Below are positions 44,885 through 54,600 of a DNA stretch of 64,000 bases, piece by piece. A program made the position numbers and the translations under genes. The DNA is from Ignavibacteria bacterium (lineage in GTDB: Bacteria; Bacteroidota; Ignavibacteria; Ignavibacteriales; SURF-24): NCBI GenBank assembly GCA_025612375.1, contig JAAXKN010000001.1:228669-292668 (forward strand), given 5' to 3'. Position 1 is the stretch's first letter. Each line of letters starts with the position of its first letter. The notes beneath the pieces are model-generated. The model had not been told where the DNA came from and made no database searches. It was given only the letters and a program-made list of their open reading frames with translations.

Positions 44885-47851
44885 ATGCAAAAGAAAAATA
44901 GCCGTAATATACCTACAAACACTGCCCAGCCAGACTACAGCAGCGGAGATATCTGCAGGACACTCATTGAGACCTCAATGGATTCCATTATAATAATGGA
45001 CCTGGATGGCGTTATTAAGGAGGTTTCCCCCCGCACTCTGGAAATTCACGGCTATGAGAGTACTTCGGAGTTAATCGGGAAAAAAGCTGCGGATTTAATT
45101 GCACCGGAAGACAGGCCGAAGGTTTCGCATTTGCGCCAGATTATGCTTGCCGAAGGCGAGAACAAGAAACTCGAGCTTTCCTTTCTTAAAAAGGGCGGAC
45201 TGAAGTTTTGGGGTGAAGTAAGCACTTCACTGGTAAAAAACAGCCAGGGAGAGGGCATATGCTTTGTTTCAGTGCTTAAGGATATCAACAAGCACAGGCA
45301 GGAGCAGAAAAAGCAGGCCGCAATCTTTGAAATTTCTGAAGCCGCAAACAGCTCAAAGGATCTGGATGAGCTGTATGCTAAGGTGCACGCAATATTAAAA
45401 GAGTTCATTCCGGCGGAAAACCTATATTTAGCGCTCTATGACGATATGTCTGAGACGCTGACTTTCCCATATTATGTAGATAAATACGATTCGCAGCATG
45501 AAAAGCCGGGGGACAACAGACGACGGAAGTTCGGACGCGGGCTTACTGAATATGCCCTCAGATACGGCAGGCCTTTGCTGGTTACAAAAGAAAAATATTG
45601 TGAGCTTCTGGATAAAAATGAGGTTGAGCTTCTGGGCGCCATATCGATTGAATGGCTGGGCGTACCCTTGAAGACTTACGATGCAAAGAAGATAGGGGTC
45701 CTTGCTGTTCAGATTTATGATAATGAAAACCTTCGGTATACAAAAGAAGACGAGGAACTGCTCGCATTCGTCTCCACGCAGATAGCCATGGCAATTGAAC
45801 GCAAGCGTACCGAGCAGGTGCTTCAGGAAAGCCAGGAAGCTTCAGAAGCCGTAATTTCAAACCTGCCGGATATCGTTATTGTTCACAAAAAAGGAAGCAT
45901 TGTATTTGCAAATAATACTGCAGTTGACTTTTGGGGCTACAGCTATGAAGAACTCATGAACAGGTCTGTACTGGATCTGGTTGCCCCGGATAAGAAGGCA
46001 TTTGTTGCCGGAATGCTTAGCAAAAGATCCCAGGGCAGAGCTCTGCCCGATTATGAGACTGAAATTGTAACCAAGTCCGGATACAGGAAATCCACCGTTA
46101 TAAGAGGTGTGGATATGTTCTATGGAAAAGAGCCTGCCACACTGATTGTTCTGATTGATGTGACTGAAAGAAAAGAAAACGAGGCAATACTTGCCAAATT
46201 CAAACAGGCCGTTGAATGGTCAAATGAGGCGATCTTAATTACAGATCCCGACGGACTGATAACTTATGTTAACCCTGCATTTACAGAACTTTACGGATAC
46301 AGCTGCAAAGAGGTTGTAGGAAAAGTCACCCCCAGGATACTAAAAAGCGGATTTCACACGCCGGAGCAGTACACACATCTTTGGAACCTGCTCAAACAAA
46401 AGCAGCCTGTACAGGGGGAAATGGTAAATAAGACCAAAGACGGCAGGCTGGTTCCAATTGAAGCCTCTGCGAGCTCCATACTGAATGAAAGCGGCAATAT
46501 TATTGGATACCTTGGCATTCAAAAAGACATCAGCGACAGGAAGGGCAGCGAAAAAGTTAATAATGCACTTTACAAGATATCAGAAGCTGTAAATACAACA
46601 AGCGACCTCGATATGCTCTACAGCAAGCTGCACGAAATTATAAAGGACCTGATGCCGGCAGACAATTTTTATATTGCAGTTTACGACCAGATAAATGAGC
46701 TTCTGAGTTTCCCCTACTTTGTTGATGAGTTCGATCCCCCGCAGGAATCAAAGAAAGTAGGAAAAGGCCTTACCGAGTATGTTCTAAGAACAGGCCAGGG
46801 AGCCCTGATCAACGAAGAGCAGGATCTTGCCTTAAGAGACCTGGGTGAAGTTGAAATAATAGGAACTCCTTCCAAAATATGGCTCGGAGTGCCATTGAAG
46901 GTAATGGATAAAATAACGGGTGTTATGGTAGTCCAGGATTATGAAAACCCCGATGCATATGGTGAAGAGGAAAAGGAGATCCTTACATTCGTTTCAGAGC
47001 AGATAGCTTCAGCCATTTATAAAAAGACTGTAGAACAGGAGCTTCTTGAGTATACGACAGACCTTCAGACTCACAGGTATCTGCTTGAACAGAGGACTGA
47101 AGAGCTGACGGAGCTTAACAAGCAGCTTGAAAAATCGGAAAAGGAGCTTCAGGAATCGCTTTCAGAAAAAGACAGGTTCTTCTCAATTATTGCTCACGAC
47201 TTAAAGAGCCCCTTCAACGGGCTCATGGGCTTTACAAACCTTCTGATGCAGGACTTTGAGCAGTTCTCGACAGGCGAAGTAAAAAACTTCATTGTGCATA
47301 TAAATACATCTGTTAAGAACATCTATAACCTGATTGAGAATCTGCTCGACTGGTCGAGGATACAGACAGGAAGGATGGAATTTAACCCTGAGGCTTTAAG
47401 CCTGCCCGGGCAGGTAAAACCCGTGTTCTCCCTTCTTAAGAACAATGCTATTACAAAGGGCATAAAGCTTGAGCAGCGGATAAACAAGGATATTGCAGTT
47501 TTTGCAGATGAGAAGATGCTGCACTGCGTGCTGCAGAACCTCATCTCGAACGCAATTAAGTTTACAAATCCCGACGGGAAAATAACAATTGCAGCAACGA
47601 AGGAAGACGGTCACGTAAAGGTTTCAGTTACGGATACCGGCGTAGGCATTCATCCGGCCTCATTGGACAAACTTTTTAAGATCGACTCAAATCTTTCCAC
47701 AGAAGGAACGGCGCATGAAAAAGGTACCGGCCTGGGCTTAATACTATGCAAGGAGTTTATCGAGAAAAACGGAGGGTCCATTTCAGTGGATAGCAAGCTA
47801 AACAAAGGAACAACATTTACCTTTACGCTTCCTGCAGTAAAAAGCAATTAA
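44885..47851 (+). CDS. Multi-PAS/GAF sensor histidine kinase
   Basis: The 988-aa soluble kinase has domains in the order PAS (about 25-140), GAF (150-308), PAS (315-432), PAS (436-556), GAF (565-712), coiled coil, HisKA with FFSIIAHDLKSPFNG (phospho-His771) and HATPase_c (about 870-985: NLISNAIKFTNPDG, DTGVGI, KGTGLGL). The two GAF domains are close relatives of each other. There are no transmembrane helices, so it senses an intracellular cue. No response regulator lies nearby. The kinase core closely resembles that of the propeller kinase at 51.7-54.8 kb. Confidence 0.93.
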   Translation: MQKKNSRNIPTNTAQPDYSSGDICRTLIETSMDSIIIMDLDGVIKEVSPRTLEIHGYESTSELIGKKAADLIAPEDRPKVSHLRQIMLAEGENKKLELSFLKKGGLKFWGEVSTSLVKNSQGEGICFVSVLKDINKHRQEQKKQAAIFEISEAANSSKDLDELYAKVHAILKEFIPAENLYLALYDDMSETLTFPYYVDKYDSQHEKPGDNRRRKFGRGLTEYALRYGRPLLVTKEKYCELLDKNEVELLGAISIEWLGVPLKTYDAKKIGVLAVQIYDNENLRYTKEDEELLAFVSTQIAMAIERKRTEQVLQESQEASEAVISNLPDIVIVHKKGSIVFANNTAVDFWGYSYEELMNRSVLDLVAPDKKAFVAGMLSKRSQGRALPDYETEIVTKSGYRKSTVIRGVDMFYGKEPATLIVLIDVTERKENEAILAKFKQAVEWSNEAILITDPDGLITYVNPAFTELYGYSCKEVVGKVTPRILKSGFHTPEQYTHLWNLLKQKQPVQGEMVNKTKDGRLVPIEASASSILNESGNIIGYLGIQKDISDRKGSEKVNNALYKISEAVNTTSDLDMLYSKLHEIIKDLMPADNFYIAVYDQINELLSFPYFVDEFDPPQESKKVGKGLTEYVLRTGQGALINEEQDLALRDLGEVEIIGTPSKIWLGVPLKVMDKITGVMVVQDYENPDAYGEEEKEILTFVSEQIASAIYKKTVEQELLEYTTDLQTHRYLLEQRTEELTELNKQLEKSEKELQESLSEKDRFFSIIAHDLKSPFNGLMGFTNLLMQDFEQFSTGEVKNFIVHINTSVKNIYNLIENLLDWSRIQTGRMEFNPEALSLPGQVKPVFSLLKNNAITKGIKLEQRINKDIAVFADEKMLHCVLQNLISNAIKFTNPDGKITIAATKEDGHVKVSVTDTGVGIHPASLDKLFKIDSNLSTEGTAHEKGTGLGLILCKEFIEKNGGSISVDSKLNKGTTFTFTLPAVKSN

Positions 47852-47866
47852 AAGAAAGAATTTAAT

Positions 47867-47901
47867 AAAAAAGGCGCACGTTAACTCCGTACGCCTTTTT
47901 T
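47867..47901. terminator. Bidirectional terminator
   Basis: AAAAAAGGCG pairs with CGCCTTTTTT. It lies between the convergent histidine kinase and MbfA-like genes, with A- and T-tracts on both sides. Confidence 0.85.
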
Positions 47902-47911
47902 TTGCGGAGTT

Positions 47912-49048
47912 TTATCCGGCAAGTGAAACACCCATGAACCATCCGATGCCGAAGGTCACTCCGGCGGCAAGAAGGCCAAAGATAAGCTGCCTGGTGCCCG
48001 AGGACCAGATGCTTTTGCCCGTCATAACCGTAATGGCGCTTCCTATTCCGAAAAGTCCCAGAGCGCTTAAGACAAGACTAAGGATTATACTTTCACTGCC
48101 AGAGGTAATAATGAAGGGAATTACAGGAATAATAGCTCCGAAAGAAAAGAGGACGAATGACATTCCGGCAGCCTCCCAGGCCGAGCCTCCAAGTTCCTCG
48201 GGATCAATGCCCAGCTCTTCCCTGGCAAGCGTGTCAAGCGCTGTGTTCGGGTTACTGACGAGCTGGCTTGCCATAAGTTTTGCATTCTCCTCAGAAATCC
48301 CTTTTGACTGGTATATAAGAGCGAGTTCCTCCATTTCCTCCTGAGGATTAGAGGCAAGTTCACTTTCTTCAATGCTCATCTGTCTTTGATAAAGCTCGCG
48401 TGAACTTTGAACAGAGAGCCATTCACCCAATGCCATTGAAATTGCACCTGCGAGGAGCCCTGCAAATCCGGTAATAAGAATTGTCCCGTTTGAAAGAGCA
48501 GCGCCTTCGGCCGCGCCGGCAACGCCCATTACAAGGCTCAGATTTGAGACCAGGCCGTCGTTAGCGCCCAGGACTGCAGCCCTGAGCGCGTTTCCTCCCA
48601 CGCCCTTATGCCTGCCCTCAAAGCGGGCTATCTGAGTGCCTTCAAGTCCCCCGGTATTCATCATAGCCTTAAAGAGTCTTCCATGCGACTTTTCCTCTGC
48701 GACCATATTGGTCTTTTTCGTCTCAGGCTGTTTACTGTAGCTGTCGCTTCCTGTTTCTTCCATTTCCACCAGAGTAGGCAGAACAAACTGGGGTCCGAAC
48801 TTTTTCGCCAGGAATATGAGAATTTTTGTACGCCAGTCGGGTTTTACAAGAGGGTCTTTTCCCCCGGCCTTGAGTATCTGTTCGCGCCAGAAAGAGGCGT
48901 GTTTTTCCTCTGTTTCAGCCAGACGCAAGTATACTTTTTGTAATTCTTCTTTTGTTTCTGTTTCCGCCAGCACCCTATAGAGCGCTGAACTGTTGGTTTC
49001 AGCCTGCAGGTTAGCCTTATACTGCGGAACGTTTGCCTTATAAGCCAT
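47912..49048 (-). CDS. Ferritin-like/VIT1 fusion (MbfA-like iron or manganese transporter)
   Basis: The 378-aa protein has an N-terminal rubrerythrin/ferritin-like four-helix domain (1 to about 140; metal ligands in AETNSSALYRVLAETE, ETEEKHASFW and AEEKSHGRLF). A CCC1/VIT1 transporter domain with five helices follows (GANDGLVSNLSLVMGVAGA, AGAISMALGEWLSVQSSREL, WEAAGMSFVLFSFGAIIPVI). This is the layout of MbfA, which exports iron and protects against peroxide. The gene stands alone; no Irr-type regulator is nearby. Confidence 0.88.
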   Translation of the reverse strand: MAYKANVPQYKANLQAETNSSALYRVLAETETKEELQKVYLRLAETEEKHASFWREQILKAGGKDPLVKPDWRTKILIFLAKKFGPQFVLPTLVEMEETGSDSYSKQPETKKTNMVAEEKSHGRLFKAMMNTGGLEGTQIARFEGRHKGVGGNALRAAVLGANDGLVSNLSLVMGVAGAAEGAALSNGTILITGFAGLLAGAISMALGEWLSVQSSRELYQRQMSIEESELASNPQEEMEELALIYQSKGISEENAKLMASQLVSNPNTALDTLAREELGIDPEELGGSAWEAAGMSFVLFSFGAIIPVIPFIITSGSESIILSLVLSALGLFGIGSAITVMTGKSIWSSGTRQLIFGLLAAGVTFGIGWFMGVSLAG

Positions 49049-49164
49049 TTAATCTATCCTCCCGGTTTAAAATCATATAAATTTTACCCCTTTATGATAA
49101 GATATTATTTCATTTTCCGCAAAGATTCCGCAGCATAATTTTTTGATATATTCACATTTTGCAG

Positions 49165-49446
49165 TTATTCATTATCCTCGTCGTCTTCAAACTCAACACC
49201 AAGATATTCCAGGCTGCTTTCGCATATGGAGATCATAATATCCAGACCGTACCTGACGGAAGCCATGGCGGCAAGGGCCGATTCGCGGGAGATATAATTG
49301 ATCTCATTTACAGCATTCTGGTCTTTCATCAGTTCATCTGCCTCATCGTAGAGTTCCCAGAGACGGTCGTGCAGCTGTTCTAATTTTTCGGTAAAAGCGT
49401 CGATTTTATCCGAATTCCCTTCTCCGTTCAATTTATCCTCGTTCAT
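49165..49446 (-). CDS. Small acidic helical protein, unknown
   Basis: A 93-aa hypothetical protein, almost entirely helical (EKLEQLHDRLWELYDEADEL, ALAAMASVRYGLDIMISI) with an acidic tail (EFEDDEDNE). There is no signal peptide. It stands alone between the MbfA-like and HEAT genes. Codon use and length look genuine, but I do not recognise the family. Confidence 0.55.
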   Translation of the reverse strand: MNEDKLNGEGNSDKIDAFTEKLEQLHDRLWELYDEADELMKDQNAVNEINYISRESALAAMASVRYGLDIMISICESSLEYLGVEFEDDEDNE

Positions 49447-49581
49447 TTATACTTCTCCGGAAATTGAAAAAAATATGGTTTCAATTCTGACCATGGTGCA
49501 ACTCATTGCTGTCATTAATAATTATATAAGAAAATGAAATAAATAATGAAAGTCCAATGTCCGAGGTCTGAGTGGAAGAAA

Positions 49582-49617
49582 AAAAAGGGCTATAGACTCT
49601 GATATTTACAGCCCTTT
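49582..49617 (-). terminator. Terminator after the HEAT gene
   Basis: AAAAGGGCT pairs with AGCCCTTTT; on the minus strand T8 follows. It begins 25 bp past the stop codon. Confidence 0.85.
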
Positions 49618-49641
49618 TAAGTTAATATTTGGAAATTTGTA

Positions 49642-50334
49642 TTACTTGCTTTTTTCCTGGATCTGATAGGTATTGTAAAAAATTGCGCACATTCTTTTGA
49701 CTCTAGCACTCTCATCAAATTCATATGCTCTCCTTAGGGCAAAGATGCTCTGCGCATTGCCCAGTTTATAAAGTGATAATGCCGCCATCAGTTTTCCGCC
49801 ATCTTCTTTCTCCTCGCGCAGCATCTTCATTAAAGGGATCATTGCTTTGGATGATTTCATTTCGCCAAGTATATATGCTGCACTCACACGGCTATTTAAG
49901 TCATCCGATTTAATGGCTTCCAGAAGATCCTTTTCAATATCGGGGCTATCAGCTTTACTGTTTAATACGTAATCGTTGTAGAAATTAGCGCACATTTTTC
50001 TTACCCTTTCACTTTTATCGAATATGGCAGCGCGCTCAATTGCGTAAAGGCCCTGTGCATTGCCGATTTTATAGAGGGAGAGTGCGGCCATAATCCTGGC
50101 GCCCTCGACCGGTTCACTGTGCAGCATCTGGAGTAAAGGGATTAAAGCTTTTGAGGATTTTATCTCGCCTAAGGCAAAGGCGGAATTAACTCTTTCATCG
50201 AAGTTATTTGATTTTATTGACTGCAGGAGGGACTCTTCATCCCGGGAGTCCGGATTATAATTAGCGCTGGCATTTGAAAAGCCGAAGAAGAGCACGCAAA
50301 GCGCCCCAAACAGAATAACAGCTATCCGTTTCAT
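49642..50334 (-). CDS. Secreted HEAT-repeat protein
   Basis: The 230-aa protein has a signal peptide (MKRIAVILFGALCVLFFGFS) and two near-copies of a unit of about 105 residues, each with three HEAT-like helix pairs: ALGEIKSSKALIPLLQMLHS / ILGEMKSSKAMIPLMKMLRE and MAALSLYKIGNAQ / MAALSLYKLGNAQ. It probably acts as a periplasmic binding scaffold. AGGTGG precedes the ATG. A 12-bp palindrome lies 44 bp upstream. Confidence 0.78.
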   Translation of the reverse strand: MKRIAVILFGALCVLFFGFSNASANYNPDSRDEESLLQSIKSNNFDERVNSAFALGEIKSSKALIPLLQMLHSEPVEGARIMAALSLYKIGNAQGLYAIERAAIFDKSERVRKMCANFYNDYVLNSKADSPDIEKDLLEAIKSDDLNSRVSAAYILGEMKSSKAMIPLMKMLREEKEDGGKLMAALSLYKLGNAQSIFALRRAYEFDESARVKRMCAIFYNTYQIQEKSK

Positions 50335-50377
50335 TTGTCCACCTCTTAAAAAGAAATTGTTAAAAATCTTTCCTTTT

Positions 50378-50389
50378 TTGAGCGCTCAA
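50378..50389. promoter_or_regulatory. 12-bp perfect palindrome upstream of the HEAT gene
   Basis: TTGAGCGCTCAA lies 44 bp before the HEAT-protein start, a position compatible with an operator. The regulator is unknown. Confidence 0.3.
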
Positions 50390-50494
50390 TAATTAGGACG
50401 CACCAATATTAAAAGAGTTCCGTTGTGGATAAATTTTTCTTTCCCTTTAAGAGAGCAGGGCGCCAAATTCATAACGCGTAGTTTATTTATAATA

Positions 50495-50523
50495 TTGACT
50501 TATAAGGATTTATCGTATATAAT
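50495..50523 (+). promoter_or_regulatory. Promoter of ytxH copy 2
   Basis: TTGACT (50495-50500) and a perfect TATAAT (50518-50523) are 17 bp apart, with AT-rich sequence upstream. The start codon is 56 bp downstream. Confidence 0.8.
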
Positions 50524-50579
50524 ATTACAAACAGCGTTCAGCAGATTTGAGATACGAATAAAACTTAAGGAGGGCAACT

Positions 50580-50918
50580 ATGTTTAAAAGGCGGAACATG
50601 ACTAAAACGATGATTACAGGAGTTTTAATTGGCGGAGCAACCGGCAGCATTCTGACATTTTTATTTACTCCCAAAAGCGGCAGAGAGCTTAGAGGGGATA
50701 TTAAGAACACAATGGATAATTCCATGGAAAAAGTAAGGACTTCCTCCTCCAATATCTACTCGGGCGCAAAGAATGTTACAACAGGGGCAATAAACAAGAT
50801 TCAGTCAGCTTTTAATGCCGGTATCACCTCATACAGAAATGCCACTGACAAAGTAAAAACCAGCAAAGAGATGGTTGAAGAATCACTGGCCGAAGAAAAT
50901 ACCGGATCAAATATTTAA
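50580..50918 (+). CDS. YtxH domain protein (copy 2)
   Basis: The 112-aa protein has the glycine-rich helix and signature ITGVLIGGATGSILTFLFTP KSGRELRGDI (residues 11-40), followed by a helical tail rich in Asn/Thr/Ser/Lys. Start set by AGGAGGG, seven bases upstream. It is transcribed as a single gene from a strong promoter and ends in an intrinsic terminator. It is closer to the next gene than to the copy at 8.8 kb. Confidence 0.85.
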   Translation: MFKRRNMTKTMITGVLIGGATGSILTFLFTPKSGRELRGDIKNTMDNSMEKVRTSSSNIYSGAKNVTTGAINKIQSAFNAGITSYRNATDKVKTSKEMVEESLAEENTGSNI

Positions 50919-50936
50919 GGCAGTACTTGTACCAGG

Positions 50937-50980
50937 AAAAAGGGAAAGGCGGAATAAAAACATTTGTCTTTCCCTTTTTT
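50937..50980 (+). terminator. Terminator after ytxH copy 2
   Basis: AAAAAGGGAAAG pairs with CTTTCCCTTTTTT across 19 bases, with the T-run in the plus direction. Confidence 0.85.
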
Positions 50981-51092
50981 CTATGTCCCATTTTTCTATG
51001 TTCCCTTTTCCCTGAAGCCGGCCTCTGAAAGCAACCGTAAAATTATTGCGGCAAAAAATTCGGAAGGCAGGTATTAATAACACCGGGGGATC

Positions 51093-51121
51093 TTGATTTC
51101 CTTTGTTTTTAGCTATATACT
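51093..51121 (+). promoter_or_regulatory. Promoter of ytxH copy 3
   Basis: TTGATT (51093-51098) and TATACT (51116-51121) are 17 bp apart, 76 bp upstream of the start codon. Confidence 0.65.
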
Positions 51122-51197
51122 ATATTGAGATGCGATGGTTATATGTAAGAGACCAGATGTGCTTAAGGATAAGTAACAATTAACAGCGAGGGAATAT

Positions 51198-51569
51198 ATG
51201 TTTAACAGCAGACGCAAAAGCAATCAAAAACTAATTACCGGGATCTTCATCGGCAGTGCCGCAGGCAGCATACTTGCCTTCCTTTTTACTCCGAAGACGG
51301 GCAAAGATTTAAGACATGATATTGCTGAAACATTTGATAGTTCAGTTGATGTGGTAAAAGATACGAGCGGCAGAATTTACAATACCGCCTTGACAGCAAC
51401 CACAGGTACAGTTAACAAATTCCAGGCCGCAATTAAAGCGAGCATAGACAAATACAAACAGGCCGGCGAAGAATTAAGAAAAGCCAGGAAAGCCCCGTCT
51501 GAAAACATTGCCGCTCCGAAAGGCAGAAAGAGAACCACCACAAGAAAGACAGCTAAATCCACTACATAA
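51198..51569 (+). CDS. YtxH domain protein (copy 3)
   Basis: The 123-aa paralogue of the preceding gene shares LITGIFIGSAAGSILAFLFT and PKTGKDLRHDIAETFDSS, a helical middle with TGTVNKFQAAIKA, and a basic C-terminus (KGRKRTTTRKTAKS). GAGGG precedes the ATG. The basic tail differs from the acidic end of copy 2 and may contact nucleic acid or phospholipid. It has its own promoter and terminator. Confidence 0.85.
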   Translation: MFNSRRKSNQKLITGIFIGSAAGSILAFLFTPKTGKDLRHDIAETFDSSVDVVKDTSGRIYNTALTATTGTVNKFQAAIKASIDKYKQAGEELRKARKAPSENIAAPKGRKRTTTRKTAKSTT

Positions 51570-51580
51570 TTTAAAAAGGA

Positions 51581-51613
51581 AAAACTCCGTAATAGACATC
51601 TTTACGGAGTTTT
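51581..51613. terminator. Bidirectional terminator after ytxH copy 3
   Basis: AAAACTCCGTAA pairs perfectly with TTACGGAGTTTT. It also lies 47 bp beyond the stop of the convergent propeller kinase. Confidence 0.85.
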
Positions 51614-51659
51614 ATTCCTTACTTTTTAATTTTTACTTTTTAATTTTTAATTGACTTCC

Positions 51660-54600
51660 TCATGCCAGCGGAAGAGTAAAGCTGAAAGAGCTTCCATGTC
51701 CGGGTTTACTTTCAACGGATATGAATCCCCCGTTCTTCTCAATTAACTCCCTGGAGAGTATAAGTCCAAGTCCTGTGCCTTTTTCCCCGGTTGTACCGTT
51801 CTTAAAGAAGTGGGAATCGATCTTAAAGAGTTTTGAGACTTCAGACTCTTCCATACCAATACCGTTATCCGAGATTGTCACGGTGGCAAAGCCGCCGTCA
51901 CGCCGGGCACTAACCTCAATTTTCCCGCCGGGCCAGGTAAATTTAATTCCGTTTGAGACGAGGTTATTTAAGATAGCAGAAACCATGTTCTTATCTGCAA
52001 AAACCGTGATCTCGGCGGTCATAAGGTTAACAAGATTAATTCTTTTCTTTGAGGCGCTGGCTTCCTGAACCATGAGGGCTTCCCTGACAGCAGCAAGAAG
52101 TCCCATCTCCTTCGGGGAATACTCCATTCTCCCGGTCTGAATCCTCGACCAGTCGAGCAGGTTTTCAACCAGGCTATAAACGTTTCTGGAATACCTGGAG
52201 ACTTTAATTGTAAATTCCCTCAGCTCTTCCTGAGAGATGTGGTCTATATTTTCCACCACCGATTCAGAATAAGTAAGAAGCGCATTAAACGGGCTCTTCA
52301 GGTCGTGTGAAATAATTGAGAAAAACTTATCCTTGCTGCTGTTTACCTCCTTAAGGTATCTTTCCGATTCGGCCAGGTCATCAAGCCATTTGGCCTGAAG
52401 CTCATTTATTTTTGTCAGCTGGTAACGGTTTTTTTCGAGTTCGCTATTTATATTTTCGACCTTCTGTTTTTCCTCATTAAGTTCCGTGGTCCTCTGGGCA
52501 ACCAGCTTCTCGAGGTAGTTGGTTCTGATCCTGATGTAGGAAAATATGAACCCGATCCCCGAAACACTTACCAGAAGGTAAAACCACCATGTTTTCCAGA
52601 ATGGGGGAAGAATTCTGAAAGTAAAAGAAGCGGCCTCCTTACTCCACTGGCCGTCCTTATTGCGGGCAATTACCGTAAAGGTATATTCACCTGGCTCCAG
52701 GTTACGGAAAATGACATCATTATTACGGTTTAGTTTTGACCAGTAATAATCCTGTCCGTTTAGTCTGTACTGGTACTGAACGCCTTCAGGACACCTGTAG
52801 TCAATTCCGGCAAAAGAAAACTGCAGATGATTTTTGTTGTAAGGCAGCCTGAGGTTTACAGGCAGTCCGGTTTTGGGATCCATCCCTTTTGAATATGAAA
52901 AGATATTTGCAGTATCGTACAGGAAGCTGACATTTGTAATATAAACGCCCGGATTGTAACTGAAAAAAGGCTCGCAAGTCTTCTCTGCGCTTATTTTAGC
53001 CACTTTATCCAATACTCCGACCCAAACGTTGCCTTCTTTGTCGCAGAAAATAGCATCATTGTTGCATCTGGGGAATCCGTCCTCGACGCCAAAATTCTTA
53101 AAAATTATTTTTCCCGAACGGTTGTATTCATTTACATTAAGTTCACTCAAGCCCGACTTTGTACCGATCCAAAGGTTATTCTGTTTATCAAAAGTCATTG
53201 AAGTTACATCATTACTGTTAAGCCCCTGCCTGGATGATATGCATTCATAAGTTTTATTCCAGGGGGAATATCTGAGAATTCCCTTTTCCGTGGTACCAAG
53301 CCAGCAATTGCCCTTATTGTCAACAGCAATTGCAGTATAAGAAAATTTTTCATTTGATCCATTAAAACGTGTGGGGATAAAGACGCTATTATCCGGTGTT
53401 GTTACACCCTTTGCTGATTGAAGCCAGATTCTTCTGTCTGTACTGTTTAGGAATTCTGAACGATGGGGATCTTTTTTGTATAAAACTCTTTCTTTTCCAT
53501 TAATTATTCCTGTATATAGAGTACCCGGTTTGCACAACATAACTGCTTTTGTTCCATCATAATGGTAAACATCTTCTACGCTTTGAAACCAGATAGTGTT
53601 GTCGGGGCCCTCTTTGATCTGGGTAATTTTTTTTAGTCTAGGATCTGTTGGCAGGACGGAAAGTTTGCCGTTTTTAAGCCTGTAGAGGCTTCCGCTGTTA
53701 TTGGCGCCAAACCAGAGCGAACCATCCCGGGCGGCACAAACGGTAATTATCTCTGAGGGATCAAGTTTTCCACTGAGCAGGTTTTTGGTAAAAACATTGC
53801 CTGTAAGCCTGCAGGTACCACCTTTATAACTATAAAACCAGTAGTTACCCGAATTATCCTCACTTATTCCGCTTACCAGGCTGATATCCAGCCCCTGAGC
53901 AGCGTCAAAAATTTCATAGTTTTTGGGTATCATTCTGCATACACCGGTCAGCATGCTGACCCAGAGGACTCCATCACTGCTTTCATTAACAGAAAAGATA
54001 GTTTTGTAATAAGAATTGTTTGTAACGGGAATAAGGACAAGTTTGTTATTTTTATATCTGAAAAGTCCCGCATCAGTGCCGATCCATGTGTTGCCCCGGC
54101 TGTCGTTACATATAGAATTGACAACTTTGATACCGTACTTAGCAAGTCCCAGGAGTATATTAAAGCCGTGGCTATCCCAAACGATGAGATTTTCCTTGGT
54201 TGCAAACCAGAGACTGCCGGCCTTGTCACACGAGATTGCGTTAGACATTTTATCTTCGTAAACCCAGAATAATGAACTCCCGTTGAACTTGAGGATACCG
54301 TTCCGGCACATGAACAAGACATTGCCTTCCGGATCCGAAGTTATATCCTTGACAAAGACGATTTCAGAACCGTCCTTAAGAGATGTTATCTTAGTCCATT
54401 TTCCCTTATAGTACCTGGCCAGGTATCTGTCGCATGCGGCCCAGATGCTGCCATCCTTAGCCTCAAAAAGGCGGTTTACCTTGCTTAGTTTCTCAGATCT
54501 CACCAGCCGCACCCCGTCATACTTTCCGACACCAGTGGGCATTGCAAACCAGTAATTCCCCTTTGAGTCCTGGATTGCATGGTAGACATTTCTATCCAAT

